Of a DNA stretch of 64,000 nt, positions 13,163 through 23,783 are shown piece after piece (the stretch's first letter is position 1; every line of letters begins with the position of its first letter). A model generated the notes under the pieces. It worked only from the letters and a program-made list of their open reading frames with translations, had not been told where the DNA came from and did no database searches. This DNA comes from Glycine soja (Eukaryota; Streptophyta; Magnoliopsida; Fabales; Fabaceae). The stretch is from contig NC_041005.1 of the NCBI RefSeq assembly GCF_004193775.1, positions 9,550,501 through 9,614,500 of the forward strand, given 5' to 3'. Position numbers and translations under genes: made by a program.

Positions 13163-13482
13163 CTTCAATGTCGAATTTTTACAAGTATCACACCCCTTCA
13201 TTGTTCAACCACAAACTAGAAGAAGAGACTATCAAAGAGAATATAAGTCACATGTTTAGATCCACCTCAAAGCACAACCTAGTATTAGAATTTAAATTAA
13301 ATTTGTGAAGAAATATGAACTCATAAGTAGTTTAGGCCAATATCCATATGGAGTAGAATTATCAAGCCCAAATATTAAAACAGTTTGATAGCAGAATGGT
13401 GACAAAAAAAATTGCTAGTTGCTAGTGGTCCTCCATGTTTTAATCCGTTCCAAATTAATCAATATTTCGAATTTTGATTTTA
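13163..13482 (+). repeat. Direct repeat copy B
   Basis: Second copy of 12249-12567, beginning immediately after the CACTA-type terminus at 13162. Confidence 0.88.
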
Positions 13483-13997
13483 ATAATATATTGCTTAATT
13501 ATCAGTTTGGTAATGCACGAGTCGTATTCATTTCGATTGCGTTATAGCAAAGAGATTCGGTAAAGATGGGTTTAATTTAATACGGAAATAGATGGATAAA
13601 AACAAAGTAGTTGTTAGTTTTCAACAATTCTCAGTTTGTAGTTGTATTTGATTGATTGGCCTAAATAGAGGTTAGAAGATATATATACAACAATAACAAT
13701 GTACTCGTAATGTAATTATATATATACATTATGAGTACATTGTTGTTATTTTTTTATATCACTAGCCAGTACATTGTTATTATAAGGCAATAAATAGACA
13801 TAAATTAATTCAAATCAACAATGATTTAAATTAGATGAAATCCAAATAAAAAGGGCATTATCATGGCTTTTGGTTTGTGCCGTGTAAGAGTCTGGGACAA
13901 GGGATATAATAATTTATATGTCGGCAGGAGGATAAAGACAAGACAACGCCCACCATATAAATTTAGGACAGAAAGAAACAAAATAATAAAAAATAAA
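13483..13997. other. Intergenic DNA upstream of nothing recognised
   Basis: AT-rich. It includes an imperfect inverted repeat around 13690-13750 (caataacaatgtactcgta and its complement). No gene is seen. Confidence 0.4.
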
Positions 13998-14070
13998 CGC
14001 CCACCGTGGGGCTCGAACCCACGACCACAAGGTTAAGAGCCTTGCGCTCTACCAACTGAGCTAGACGGGC
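13998..14070 (-). tRNA. tRNA-Lys (anticodon CTT)
   Basis: On the minus strand the 73-nt sequence begins GCCCGTCTAGCTCAG and ends CCCCACGGTGGGCG. The acceptor stem pairs GCCCGTC with GGTGGGC (two G-U type pairs), the discriminator base is G, the D-arm carries the A-box TAGCTCAGTTGG, and the T-arm has GGTTCGAGCCC (B-box). The anticodon loop reads CTCTTAA with anticodon CTT, which decodes AAG lysine codons. There is no intron and CCA is not encoded, as normal for plant nuclear tRNA genes. All stems appear intact, so it is probably functional. Confidence 0.97.
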
Positions 14071-14743
14071 AACCTGAAATTATTTAGAAGCTTACTTTAT
14101 CTATAGAAACTGGATACTTTGACATGCATCCCACGACAGCAATTTCACGCACACTCTAGAAGGAAAATAAGTCGATCTTTCTAACTTGCAACATAAAAGG
14201 ATTAGCCAAAAGGAGGTTATCCCCATTTTACCATGTCTAATATCAAGTTGTTTCAATTAAAATAAAATTGTTAAATTAATTTTTTTTAATTATTTAGCAA
14301 TTTTAAATTGAGTTCTTAATTAAATTATTTTTTAATTGAGTTCTTGAACTTATAATTGTTTCTTTAATTGAATCCATGCCATTAACAATAAGGATCTAAT
14401 TAAAAAATAAATATCAGTTTATGTCCCAATTAAAAAAAATTATTGTTCAGGGCCTAATAAAAAAAATGTCAACCTCTGCATGTTAGCATTATGATATTTG
14501 CAAGCTAGTATTCTCCTCTTTTGTAGGTTGATATTATCAAGTTTACAAGTTGCAAATATAAGAATGCGTGCCTGCAAAGGTTGGAAGCTCCACCATCAGC
14601 ATATTAAAAATGAAATGAGAGTGGGATAATCCACTTTATATATATGGAATGAAAATTATAACCAATCTGCCCTATTTATAATGGTCGTGGCTTGGTTCAC
14701 TAAAACATTAAAAAAGGGAAAAACTAAACAAAACTATAATCTT
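14071..14743. other. Intergenic DNA with a degenerate MITE-like repeat
   Basis: About 14265-14470 holds a degenerate inverted-repeat sequence (ttaattgagttctt and aggatctaattaaaaaa motifs). A related sequence occurs at about 52370-52760. No gene is seen. Confidence 0.4.
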
Positions 14744-15059
14744 GTGTTTGGATAAGAAGTTTCAAAATTTTAAGGAATTTGAAATGCCTAGCTAGAATTT
14801 AAATTGCTTTTATTTTTCAAATGTTTTGTTTGAATAAATCAATTCAAATTTCTTTCATTTTAAATTCTTTGTTTGGATAGGGCAATTCAATTTCTTTCAT
14901 ATGTAAAATTTCAATTTTATATTTTAAATAAATGAAATTTTAATATTAAACTTTATAGAAAAAAAATACAATCTAATTTTAAAATATTAATTAAAAATAT
15001 TTTCAATTTTTAGTAATTTATAAATATAAAATATTGATAATTTTAACTAGGGTTGTTTT

Positions 15060-15412
15060 GTCTGACCACAACTAGTGATGTTTTTAAACCGACATTAATC
15101 AAGACTATTTTTCAGTCGACATCAAATAGCGTTTTTTTTGTCAAAGTATGTCAGAAATATTTTTCAGCTGACGTCAGCCGGGGCTATTTTTTGGCTAATG
15201 TTGGTTGAGTCTATTTTTTAGCCGATGTTGATTAGATTTTTTTTACCAACGTCGGGTAGGGTTTGTTTGGCCGACACCGGCTAGGATCTTTTCAAACGAC
15301 ATTGACAAAGGCTATTTTTAGCCAACGTTGGCCTAAAAAATCCTAACAGGTGTTGACAAAAATATCTACCCAATATTGGCTAAAAAATAGCTTGGTCGAT
15401 GCCGACCAATAG
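15060..15412. repeat. Degenerate ~20-nt array, left part
   Basis: Units are built on variants of GCCGATGTTGGCTAAAAAAT. The A/T-tract orientation switches within this stretch: T-tracts come before about 15330 (ggctattttttggc...) and A-tracts after it (ggcctaaaaaatcc). The core (AGCCAACGTTGGC) is itself palindromic. The array is interrupted at 15415 by the CACTA insertion. Confidence 0.8.
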
Positions 15413-15928
15413 AACCACTACTAAAAAAGAACCTTTTTACGACGCACATTCTAAGACAGTTATTCATAACCAATTTAGAATGTGGTACGGTGGTATTTTT
15501 GTAATTAGGAGCAATGTTTTTTGTTTTTACATCGCGAATTCTAAGACGGTCGTACATAACCGTCTTAGAATGGTAGTCCATGACATTTTTGTAATTATGG
15601 GAAACTTAAACAAAGACGGGTTTGTTGAAGGACCATCTTTGTTTAAGTAACCCTAATTAACTCAGGTGGCTCGCGCGCTGTGGCCTTCTGCACTCAAACA
15701 TACTGCGTTGAGCTACATCGAGCTGCTGCACTCAAACATATTGTGGGGAGAAGACTACTTAGGCGCGTCGTTCCTATGAGTCCAATTGTGTTCTCCAGCC
15801 ACCATCAGCCTGGTAAGTGAGCATCTGCATGCATTTTACTCCAACAATGTCGTTGTTGTGTTTGTTATTAGCCATTGAATTTGTTGGATGATAGATATAG
15901 TTTTTTTTTCAGTGAAAGGTATCCGGTG

Positions 15929-16124
15929 TCGTTTCTATCAAATGTTGGTCGAGTTTGTGCCATTTTGGGGTGATTCTCCCGTGGAGATTTTCGAGGCCGT
16001 GCTTCGAGCCAATTTGAGGTTTCCAACTCGTGTTTTCTGCTCCGTCTCACCTGCGGCCAAGGATCTTCTTCGTAGGATGTTGTGTAAAGAGCTTTCTAGA
16101 AGGTTCTCAGTAGAACAAGTCCTA
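15929..16124 (+). pseudogene. Captured PEPC-kinase-like kinase domain fragment
   Basis: The frame reads a C-terminal kinase-lobe segment: [20 protein letters not shown], then [15 protein letters not shown] and [20 protein letters not shown]. This matches my memory of plant phosphoenolpyruvate carboxylase kinase (PPCK), a small Ca-independent Ser/Thr kinase that phosphorylates PEP carboxylase. It ends at EQVL followed by a donor-like AGTATG, close to the intron position I recall in PPCK genes. A possible second-exon remnant follows the acceptor at about 16269. The ATP-binding and catalytic loops are absent, so it cannot encode a kinase. It lies at the left of the Pack-CACTA and is interpreted as captured DNA. 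Confidence 0.78.
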
Positions 16125-18908
16125 AGTATGTCACATTCGAATCTTTTGCCAAAACTAATTATTATTAACATTTATTGATAAAAGAAAGAAGTAATAAAGA
16201 GAGGCCAAAAGGGAATTATAAGAATTGTTAGTTTAGCGTTTTACTTTAATTTTTTTTATTTGTTACAGGCATGGTTTAGCGTTGCTAAACAGAGTGAGTG
16301 ATCTTATGTGCGTGGAGGTGATTGATTTCTCTATGTATACTACTGTACCCTACTATGCCTTTTGGGGACAGAGATGAGTTATATATTCTCTGACGAAGGA
16401 TGAAAAAAGCCCCCCCTTTTTTCCCTTGGCTTGAGGATTCAGCAGAGTATAGGAGTGTGCAAAGAAATGGTACTTGGAGATTGGGTTGTTCTTTTCTTTG
16501 TTTCTTTTTAATGTGTGTTTTGTTTATAAATAACTTGCCCTTTGGCAACTCTAGTGAGAAGAGAATGTTTTATGTATAAGTATTAGTATATAAAATGTTG
16601 ATAAGTGTGACTGTGTTGTTAGATTGAATGAGTGAGAAGAACTTGTGATTTTCTTTTTTGCAGGTGGCAGTTGCACCTAGAGGTCGCTGGAGCAGGTTCA
16701 AGACTTACTCGATGATTCAGAGGACGTTGGAGATTTGGGGATTTGTTATAACATTTATCTTCAAGTCTTGGTTGAATAATCACAAGTTCTCATATAAAGG
16801 TTTGTTGTTTTGCTTGGCATGGTGTAAATGAGGTGTTCATGAATCTGTTGAAGTGACCCTTAGAATACTTATTATGGGACTTGGGAGGCATTTGGGCTCC
16901 ATTATATGTTTATTTTATGGATTTGATAAACAAATGCAAAATGTATTCAATTTTTTTTTCTATCAGTAGTGGATGTTGGAATCAGTAATGCTAATACTCG
17001 CACAATTAAGCATTTTTTACTACATGTTAAAATACTAATATTATATTTTAATGGGCGAGCATTTGAGTAATTGCAATCATATAGCATCAACAAGTAATTT
17101 TAACATATGGTAGAGAAGTTTACTTTTAGCTGTGTGGGAAATGGAAACTAAGATCAATCATTTAAATAAGGAGTATGTCAACCTTGTGTATTTTACTATT
17201 TTCTTATTCACCCTTTGGTTCTGAAATCATGGAATACTAGCTTTTTTTGGTATTTTTATGTATTTAAAGTTCCTGTTTGCCACTTGTTACTTATATGTTA
17301 TAGTCACAATTTAATAATTTAGATGTTTTTCTTTAGCTTTAGAATCCTGCAGGGTCACTATATGCCTTTAGAGTTTGGATCTAATTTGTTGCTTATCATG
17401 CATATGAACTTGAAGTATAAAAGTTTATAAAGTATGGCAGGTTGGTTATGCTAGCCGGAGTTGATTCTTGCTATGCTATTTATGCCCAAGTGCATGCTTG
17501 ACCTCAAAAGTTAATCTTATTGTTATGAATTTATCATATTTATCAATTTTGCCTGTTTGGAAATCATTTCCTGACAACAACAAATAAACCTATTAACACA
17601 AAATTTGTGAAGTGCTTTTTAATTTTTATTGAATTTTTAGGAATTTCAACAATGTGACTATTTGTTTTTTATTGACTCAAAGATATTATTTATAGGAGGA
17701 ATGGCAGAGGAAAAGAAAACCTCAAGGCGAAATGCCCTTGCCATGTGGATGAAGGAGAGCATTATGAGATTAGGTCCTACATTTATCAAAGTTGGTCAGC
17801 AATTCTCCACAAGAGTGGACATTCTTCCACAATAATATGTTGACCAGTTGTCTGAACTTCAGGTTGAATTGGAGTTTTGGGTTGAACTTATAAGATTCTT
17901 TCCTTGTGTTGTGCTTATGTTATATTTCCTTTTTTTATCTACTTTTTTGTTTATGGTATTTATAATTTCATTTGGAGTTTAGAAAGTTGATAACAATAAT
18001 TTTGAGATCACAAACACACACACACATTCACAAAAGAAAAAGGTTAAATTGAGAAGTTTAAAACATATTAAGGTTTCATTTCTTCAAAGCCTAAGTTACC
18101 TTATTTTTTGGGTTCAGGATCAACTTCCTCCATTTCCCTCAGAGACTGCTATAGCTATTTACGAAGAAGAACTTGGAAGTCTTTTAGCTGGTGTGTTTGA
18201 TCATTTTGAGTATGAACCAATAGTTGCTGCAAGTCTTGGTAATTAATGTTTTACTGTATGCATATTTATAACAGTAAATGTTCAATCAGAGAAGGGAACC
18301 CAATTAAATGTACTTTGGCTTTAGGTTTAATATTTTACCACATGGTTTCTTTCATGCTGACCATGTGCGTTCTTGTTCTTAGAATTGCTTAGTGGTTTTT
18401 GAGTTGTCTCATCTTATGTATGTTTGAGTTTTCTCTATATTTCACTTCTAATCCAAACAGAGCATTAGTGTTTCTAGCATGATATTCCATTCTTGATTTT
18501 AAATTACTTACCAAATGAAGCTTGTGTACTGATGTAGGTCCTTCAATCAATGATTCAAATGGGTGTTCTTGTCCCAACTGGAGATATGACTGCGGTTAAA
18601 CGAATAGCACAGTTCTTCCTCAACATGTACTTTATTAAACCCATTTAGTGGGAATGCATAAAAAATCAAAACACCTACATAGATTTAACAGTAGTATTTC
18701 TATAAATCAATATCATTAGCAGTAGCTTGTTAATTATTGATTGCAATACCTGTAGAGGCTGCTTAAAACTATTTAAAGAAGTGTTATGAATAGGAAATTC
18801 TAAGCCTTTTATCTTGGAAAAGGAAAATTGGTTGATTGACTGGGATTTGTGCTTTTGAGTACATGGCTGCCCTGATTAGTTATGTCAAGAATATAGTGAT
18901 ATTAGGGT

Positions 18909-19794
18909 CATGGTTGTTAAACTCTCGATTTAAATCGTAAAATTTTTCGATTTTACGATTCTACTAAGGGTTGGCGAGTTAAATCGGAAGTAGAACTGAA
19001 ACCGAAGTAGACTCGTCCGATTTTGCATAGACTCAAACGAGTTTGGGTAGACTCGCGAGTCTGCTCTGAGTCCACGAGTTTATGAAAACTCGAAACGGCG
19101 TCGTACAACAACCCCTAAAATTGATTCTCGCGACTCTCTCTACTCACTCACTCTACCTTGTTCAAGCTACTACCCCCCCCCCCCCAAAGTGACTCTCGCT
19201 GAGCTACTCGCGTCGTGGTGGTTGTCATCATCGCTATCGTGCTGGAGTGTTGGACTGTTGAGCTAATCGCATCATGGTGGTCCTCGTCATTGTTTGAAAC
19301 TTGAAAGCCCTCACTCGTCGAAAGTCCTCATTTCCTGACCTAGCTCCAAGCTTTGCTCCACGACGCTAAGGTGTTTTCTTTCTCAAAGTTTCTTTGTTAA
19401 TTCATCTCTGTTAATTGAAAGTTTTAAATGATGCTTATTAAGGGAGTATCTGTTAATTGAAATTCTGGCAAGGCTATTGTTAGCTTCATTGTAGTGTTAA
19501 GTTTTGGATTTTGTTGTTAAATTAAGGGAGTATCTGTTAATTGAAAGTTTGAAACGATGCTTAGTGTTGAATTCTGACAACGCTAAGGTGGTCCTCCGAA
19601 CATGGACAAATTATCTATTAATTGAAATTTTGGCTTCATCAAGGGTGGGTAGTGGGTTTTGTTGCTGCCTTTTGGGTAGTGGGTTCTGTTGTTGCCCTTT
19701 TGAGTAAACTCTTACGAGTTTACGATTCAATTCTACGAGTTGAGTTTATGGAACCTTCACGATTCTACATAGAATCGCGAGTTTAACAACCATG
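18909..19794. mobile_element. Non-autonomous hAT-like element (886 bp)
   Basis: The left end CATGGTTGTTAAACTC and the right end GAGTTTAACAACCATG are exact inverted repeats of 16 bp. The flanks are a perfect 8-bp duplication ATTAGGGT (18901-18908 and 19795-19802), which is the hAT signature. No transposase is encoded; the interior is rich in ACTCG/CGAGT motifs and a poly-C run (about 19172-19185). It is inserted into an intron-like gap of the captured ABC1K sequence, so it is younger than the capture. Confidence 0.93.
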
Positions 19795-20085
19795 ATTAGG
19801 GTTATCTCAAGTAGTAAGGATCAAACTGCATTAACTCAAAGAGTAAAAGGTCTCAACTTTTTTTCCTACCAAAAGAAAAGAGAATAATGATATTTATTTG
19901 AAAATTGTTACTGAAAATTTTTGACTACTTGTTGATATTTTACGTTTATATTTACTTCCCTTTATTTTATGGTTTAGAGATACATATCTGTACTGATTAG
20001 TTGTGTTAGCAACCTACTGCAATCTCTGACCTTGAGCTCTTCAACTTTAATTTTTTATAGTTTTGAAGAGCGTTTGGCTGCACAA

Positions 20086-20087
<2 letters not shown>

Positions 20088-20123
<36 letters not shown>
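20088..20123. repeat. (GA)n microsatellite inside a captured exon
   Basis: About 17 GA units inside the ABC1K-like block, where the related gene encodes a short charged RKEKE stretch. The expansion breaks the frame between LAAQR and MATAELGF. Confidence 0.9.
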
Positions 20124-20129
<6 letters not shown>

Positions 20130-20624
20130 CAGCTGAACTTGGATTCAAACAACCATTAAGCAAAGAGGAAAAAGTAATGAAGAAGAAAGAATGTCTGGTT
20201 TTATATTATCTCTTACTTTTTATATAAGAAAAAAAATATCATACTTTTTTGTCCTTATCATATAAGAAATATATACTTAATTTTAGATGTATTATTGCAT
20301 ATTACTAATAAAAAAAAGATATATTATGTATTACATATTAAATTTATCACATGACATTGACATATGTCTACATAGAAAAACTTATTTTTTTAAAAAATAA
20401 TATTATTGGGTTATCTTTTATTTTTTATTATAAGATATATATTGATGTATTTTTTTTATCTTATCTTAATTATATCAAAATAAAATATTTTAACATATAA
20501 TAATTACTAAATTCTTTTATATCATTTATCGTGGAATTTATTGATGAGGCATGCAAGTAAATTTATTTAACCTTTTTTCATAAAATGAATAATCTTGTTC
20601 AAGACATGAATACTAAATATAGGT

Positions 20625-20831
20625 ATGTTGGTTGAAGTTTTGAAAAGTGGAATGGGTACTAGTGCTTCAGGATCCCAATATCGACTTTCCCTTGATGCAA
20701 AATGTGATTATGGGAATATTGGCAGATCTTGGGAGTTAATGTATATGCTCAGAAGGTTTTATGTGAAGCCACCAGTTTTTCTCTTTTGCTTACAACACTT
20801 CATGGGTTCCAAAGTGATGGTGGGGGACTAA
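20625..20831 (+). pseudogene. Unrecognised open frame in the Pack-CACTA
   Basis: A 68-codon frame following an AG acceptor-like site begins MLVEVLKSGMGTSASGSQYR and contains GNIGRSWELMYML. I do not recognise the family. Its position and strand, following the ABC1K blocks, suggest a third captured fragment. It could also be chance open sequence. Confidence 0.3.
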
Positions 20832-21559
20832 TCTCCAATTTTCATTCATTTTTTACAATAAGGTGTTTCCGTACCTCATGCATGTTGTAACTGTTGGAGT
20901 ATCTGACAATGCTATTAATTGTTGTTGTAGGGACATCATTCTTGCTAAACATGATATGGTCAAGGCTAAGTAGGAGAACTGATCGTTTGCCATCCCTTAA
21001 GGCTAAGTAGCATTGGACTACTTGAAATTTTATGAAATAGAAAGGTAAGCCAAAATTTATTCATTGCAAGCTTCATTTATACTTTTTGTGCTTTGAAGTG
21101 GCAATCTTGTGCCATAATGTTTGGTTATGTTGTTCTTAGTATTGTTTGGGGCAGAAGGGTACGAGGTGTGGGGGGGAGGGGCAATATCAATGCTATTAAA
21201 CTTGAACCAGTCATCAATTTAGTTGAGGGTGTTAGGTTACCATTTCAAATATTGAGTAAATTGGGTAAATTGTGTGTTGTTAAAATATCGTTTATATTGC
21301 ATTTTCGTGTTAAGAATTAGAAGTAAAATCATATTGTAAGTGCTACTGGGCTGTATAGATTACATACATGCCATGAAGCTTACAAATTGTACAATAGTCC
21401 TATAATTGTTGAATTATTTATGTAACTAAATGATTTTATAATTGTTGAAATTGATGATTATACTACTTTTGCTTTCTTTCCATCAATGTATTGTGTTTTG
21501 CTTAAAGCTACTAGAGATCACAAAAAAAAAGAACGCCAAAAAAAAGTTAATAACAGGAA

Positions 21560-22010
21560 AAAAAAAGATACTACGACAGTTCTTAAATAACTGTCTTAGA
21601 AAGTTAGACATTCTATGATGGTTATTCAAGAACCGTCTTAGATTTCACATGATGATGATAACATATTAAGACGGTTATCCAATAACCGTCTTAGTATCTA
21701 TTACATTTTAAGACGGTTATTCAATTAATCGTCTTAGATTTCGCATGTTGTTGAAGACTTATTAAGACATTTGTCATAAAAACCATCTTAGTATCTATTA
21801 CATTTTAAGACGATTATTGAATAACCGTCTTAGAAAGTCAATCATACTAAGACAAGTTACTTTCGAAAAGGAAAGATTCTGATTCCAAATCTCTATATTT
21901 TAAGACGGTTGCAAAATCGTCATTATAAATTATGTGCAATATTACGACACCGCTTTTTAAGACGGTTCAAAATCGTCGTAGAATGCCATATAGAATTGAC
22001 TTAGAATCTT
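21560..22010. repeat. Right subterminal palindrome array of the Pack-CACTA
   Basis: About eight imperfect copies of a hairpin-forming unit: AAGACGGTTAT, a 3-5 nt loop, then ATAACCGTCTT. Subterminal repeats of CACTA elements are known binding sites for the element's own transposition proteins. That these copies do so is inference. Confidence 0.85.
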
Positions 22011-22028
22011 GTATTTGTAGTAGTGAAC

Positions 22029-22870
22029 CTACCTGATGTCAGCTGAAAAATATCATTGGTCAACTTTGGCCGAAAAATCCCTAGTCAAATGTGACTAAAA
22101 AATATAACCCTAACCAATGTTGGACAAAAAATCCTATCCAACATTGACTATAAAATAACATTGGCTGATGTTGGTTAAAAAATAGCTCTGACCAATGTCG
22201 ACGGAAAAAACCCTAGTGGATGTCGACCGTAAGAACCTAGTCGATGTTGACTAAAAATAATCATGTCTAATGTCGGTAAAAAATACCTAGCTGGTGTTAG
22301 CAGAAAAAAACCCTAACCAACATCAACCAAAAAACTTAGCTAATGTGGTTAAGAAATAACTCTGGCTGATGTTAGCTAGAAAACCTTAGTCGATGTCAGC
22401 AAAAAAAATCATAACCGACGTCGGCTAAGAAAATCTAGTTGACATAAGCCAAAACACCCTAGTTAACATCGGCTAAAAAATAACCTTAGCCAATATTGGC
22501 TAAAAAATAGTTTTGGCTGAAAAACCCTAACAGGTGTTTACTTAAAAGTTAGTCATGACCGATGTCAGTAGAAAAAATCTAGCCAATGTTAGCAAAAAAA
22601 AATCATTGGTCAACATCAACTGAAAAATCCTGGATGACAACGGCCAAAAAAATCTTTGGCCGACGTTAGCAAAAATTTCTCATGACTGACGTTAGTGAGA
22701 AAATAACCCTAACCAACATCATCTAAAAAAAATCTTAGTCAATATTGGTAAAAAAATAGTTTTGGTTGACATCATAAAAAATAATTCTGACCGAAAAAAT
22801 CTCGGTCAACGTCAGTGAAAAATAACTTATATCGATAATCGACCGTAAAAACTTTGGTCACCCATAGTTG
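22029..22870. repeat. Degenerate ~20-nt array, right part
   Basis: Continuation of 15060-15412 after the CACTA insertion: several dozen variants such as gccaatattggctaaaaaat and gaccgatgtcagtagaaaaa. All have the A-tract on the same side. It is non-coding. Confidence 0.8.
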
Positions 22871-23123
22871 TGAGTGCTGAGCGAAAAAGAGTCGCAAGTA
22901 AGAACGTAAGTTAGAGTAAGCATCTCTGAAAAAAGAATTTCAAATTCTATATTTTTTTAGAGAATTTGAAATCCTACTGTTTTAGTCAATCAAAATGATT
23001 CATAAAAATATCAAAAATTAAATCTCATTTCAAATACTTTATCAAAACAAATTATTTTATCATAAATCATTTTAAATTTTTTGAAAAAATAATTTCTCCT
23101 ACTAAATTACTTCATCCAAACAC

Positions 23124-23783
23124 ACTATAAAGGTTATAAAAAAATGAGATAGAAAATAGTTTTAGGCTCTTACTAACTTTTATTTCTTTCATATGTCCAC
23201 TTAATAGTTCTAAAATTTATTATTTTATCTAACTCTTTCACTTGTTTTTTTTTCTCTTATATTAACAACAACGACAAATTTGTCAAACACATTTGGTTCC
23301 ATTGGTTATTGTAACACTCAACATTTCTCAATTTTTGTTTGATTAAGTTTGCCAAAAAAAAATAGCTTAAAAATATTTAGTTTGAATACAATAATTGCTT
23401 GAGTCATTGCCATGTCATTTTTTGGTTACATTGTGATGTCAATCATAAAGTTTATTTTATTTTCTTTATTCATTGGTCTAGTTTGAAGTTTTTTTTAAGG
23501 TAGTCTAACATGAAGTCAAAAGGTCTAATATCAGTACAATCATCGGGGAAAAAAAATCTCAATATATTCTATTTAAATTCTTATTTTTATGAAGGAAATA
23601 AAAAAAAACAGAATTAAACCTTTATAAAGCGACCGTTGGTTAAAAAATAAAATAAAATATTTCAGGTGATAAGTTGGCACACGTCAGATGGTCACGGTCC
23701 ACATCCTGGAAACTTGAAGCCGTTTGACATTACGACATACCAATCCGCAGAGACTCCAATTTCCGGTTGCCACCTCACCGGTG
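23124..23783. other. Region upstream of the methyltransferase gene
   Basis: AT-rich DNA that becomes GC-richer at about 23665-23783, consistent with a promoter and 5' UTR for the gene starting at 23784. I do not see a convincing TATA box placement. Confidence 0.4.

Larger units (their letters stand above)
16664..20190 (+). pseudogene. Captured ABC1-like kinase (ABC1K8/OSA1 type) gene fragments
   Basis: Five exon-like blocks read in order as one plastid ABC1-family atypical kinase. They are 16664-16797 (RGRWSRFKTYSMIQRTLEIW), about 17697-17862 (KESIMRLGPTFIKVGQQFS), 18118-18242 (DQLPPFPSETAIAIYEEELG), 18538-18624 (MIQMGVLVPTGDMTAVKRIA) and 20061-20190 (SFEERLAAQR, then after a GA tract LGFKQPLSKEEKVMKKKE). 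Intron-like DNA with AG acceptors separates them, so genomic DNA rather than cDNA was captured. The block after AASLG that would hold most of the kinase core is missing. PQ*YVDQ at about 17833 has a stop where glutamate is expected. The (GA)n expansion in the last block shifts the frame. The similarity is to Arabidopsis ABC1K8/OSA1 from memory. It is non-functional. Confidence 0.82.
15416..22025 (+). mobile_element. Pack-CACTA transposon (6610 bp) carrying host gene fragments
   Basis: The left terminus is CACTACTAAAAAAG at 15416. The right terminus is ...TTGTATTTGTAGTAGTG at 22025, its inverse. A perfect 3-bp target-site duplication AAC (15413-15415 and 22026-22028) flanks it, as expected for CACTA elements. 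Subterminal repeats built on AAGACGGTTAT/ATAACCGTCTT occur about three times on the left (15449-15640) and about eight on the right (21560-22010). No transposase is seen, so it is non-autonomous. The interior carries a PEPC-kinase-like fragment (15929-16124), ABC1-kinase exons with parts of their introns (16664-20190) and a possible third fragment (20625-20831), all on the plus strand. A hAT element (18909-19794) is nested inside. Confidence 0.92.
14744..23123. mobile_element. Repeat-rich foldback-like element hosting the Pack-CACTA
   Basis: The left end GTGTTTGGAT (14744-14753) is matched by its inverse ATCCAAACAC (23114-23123). Just inside both ends are gaatttgaaat-type sequences. The interior, once the 6.6-kb CACTA insertion is removed, is about 1.2 kb of a degenerate array of roughly 20-nt units (15060-15412 and 22029-22870). 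ACTATAA occurs next to both ends but is offset by a few bases on the left, so the target-site duplication is uncertain. I cannot assign a superfamily; a foldback-type DNA transposon is the best guess. Confidence 0.5.

Noticed and set aside
15366..15650. Overlapping short frames in 15366-15650 and similar repeats near 22000
   Set aside because: They fall within non-coding subterminal repeats and the ~20-nt array.
21560..22010. CRISPR-like array
   Set aside because: Repeats are imperfect palindromes without equal unique spacers, in plant DNA, and next to a CACTA end. They are transposon subterminal repeats.
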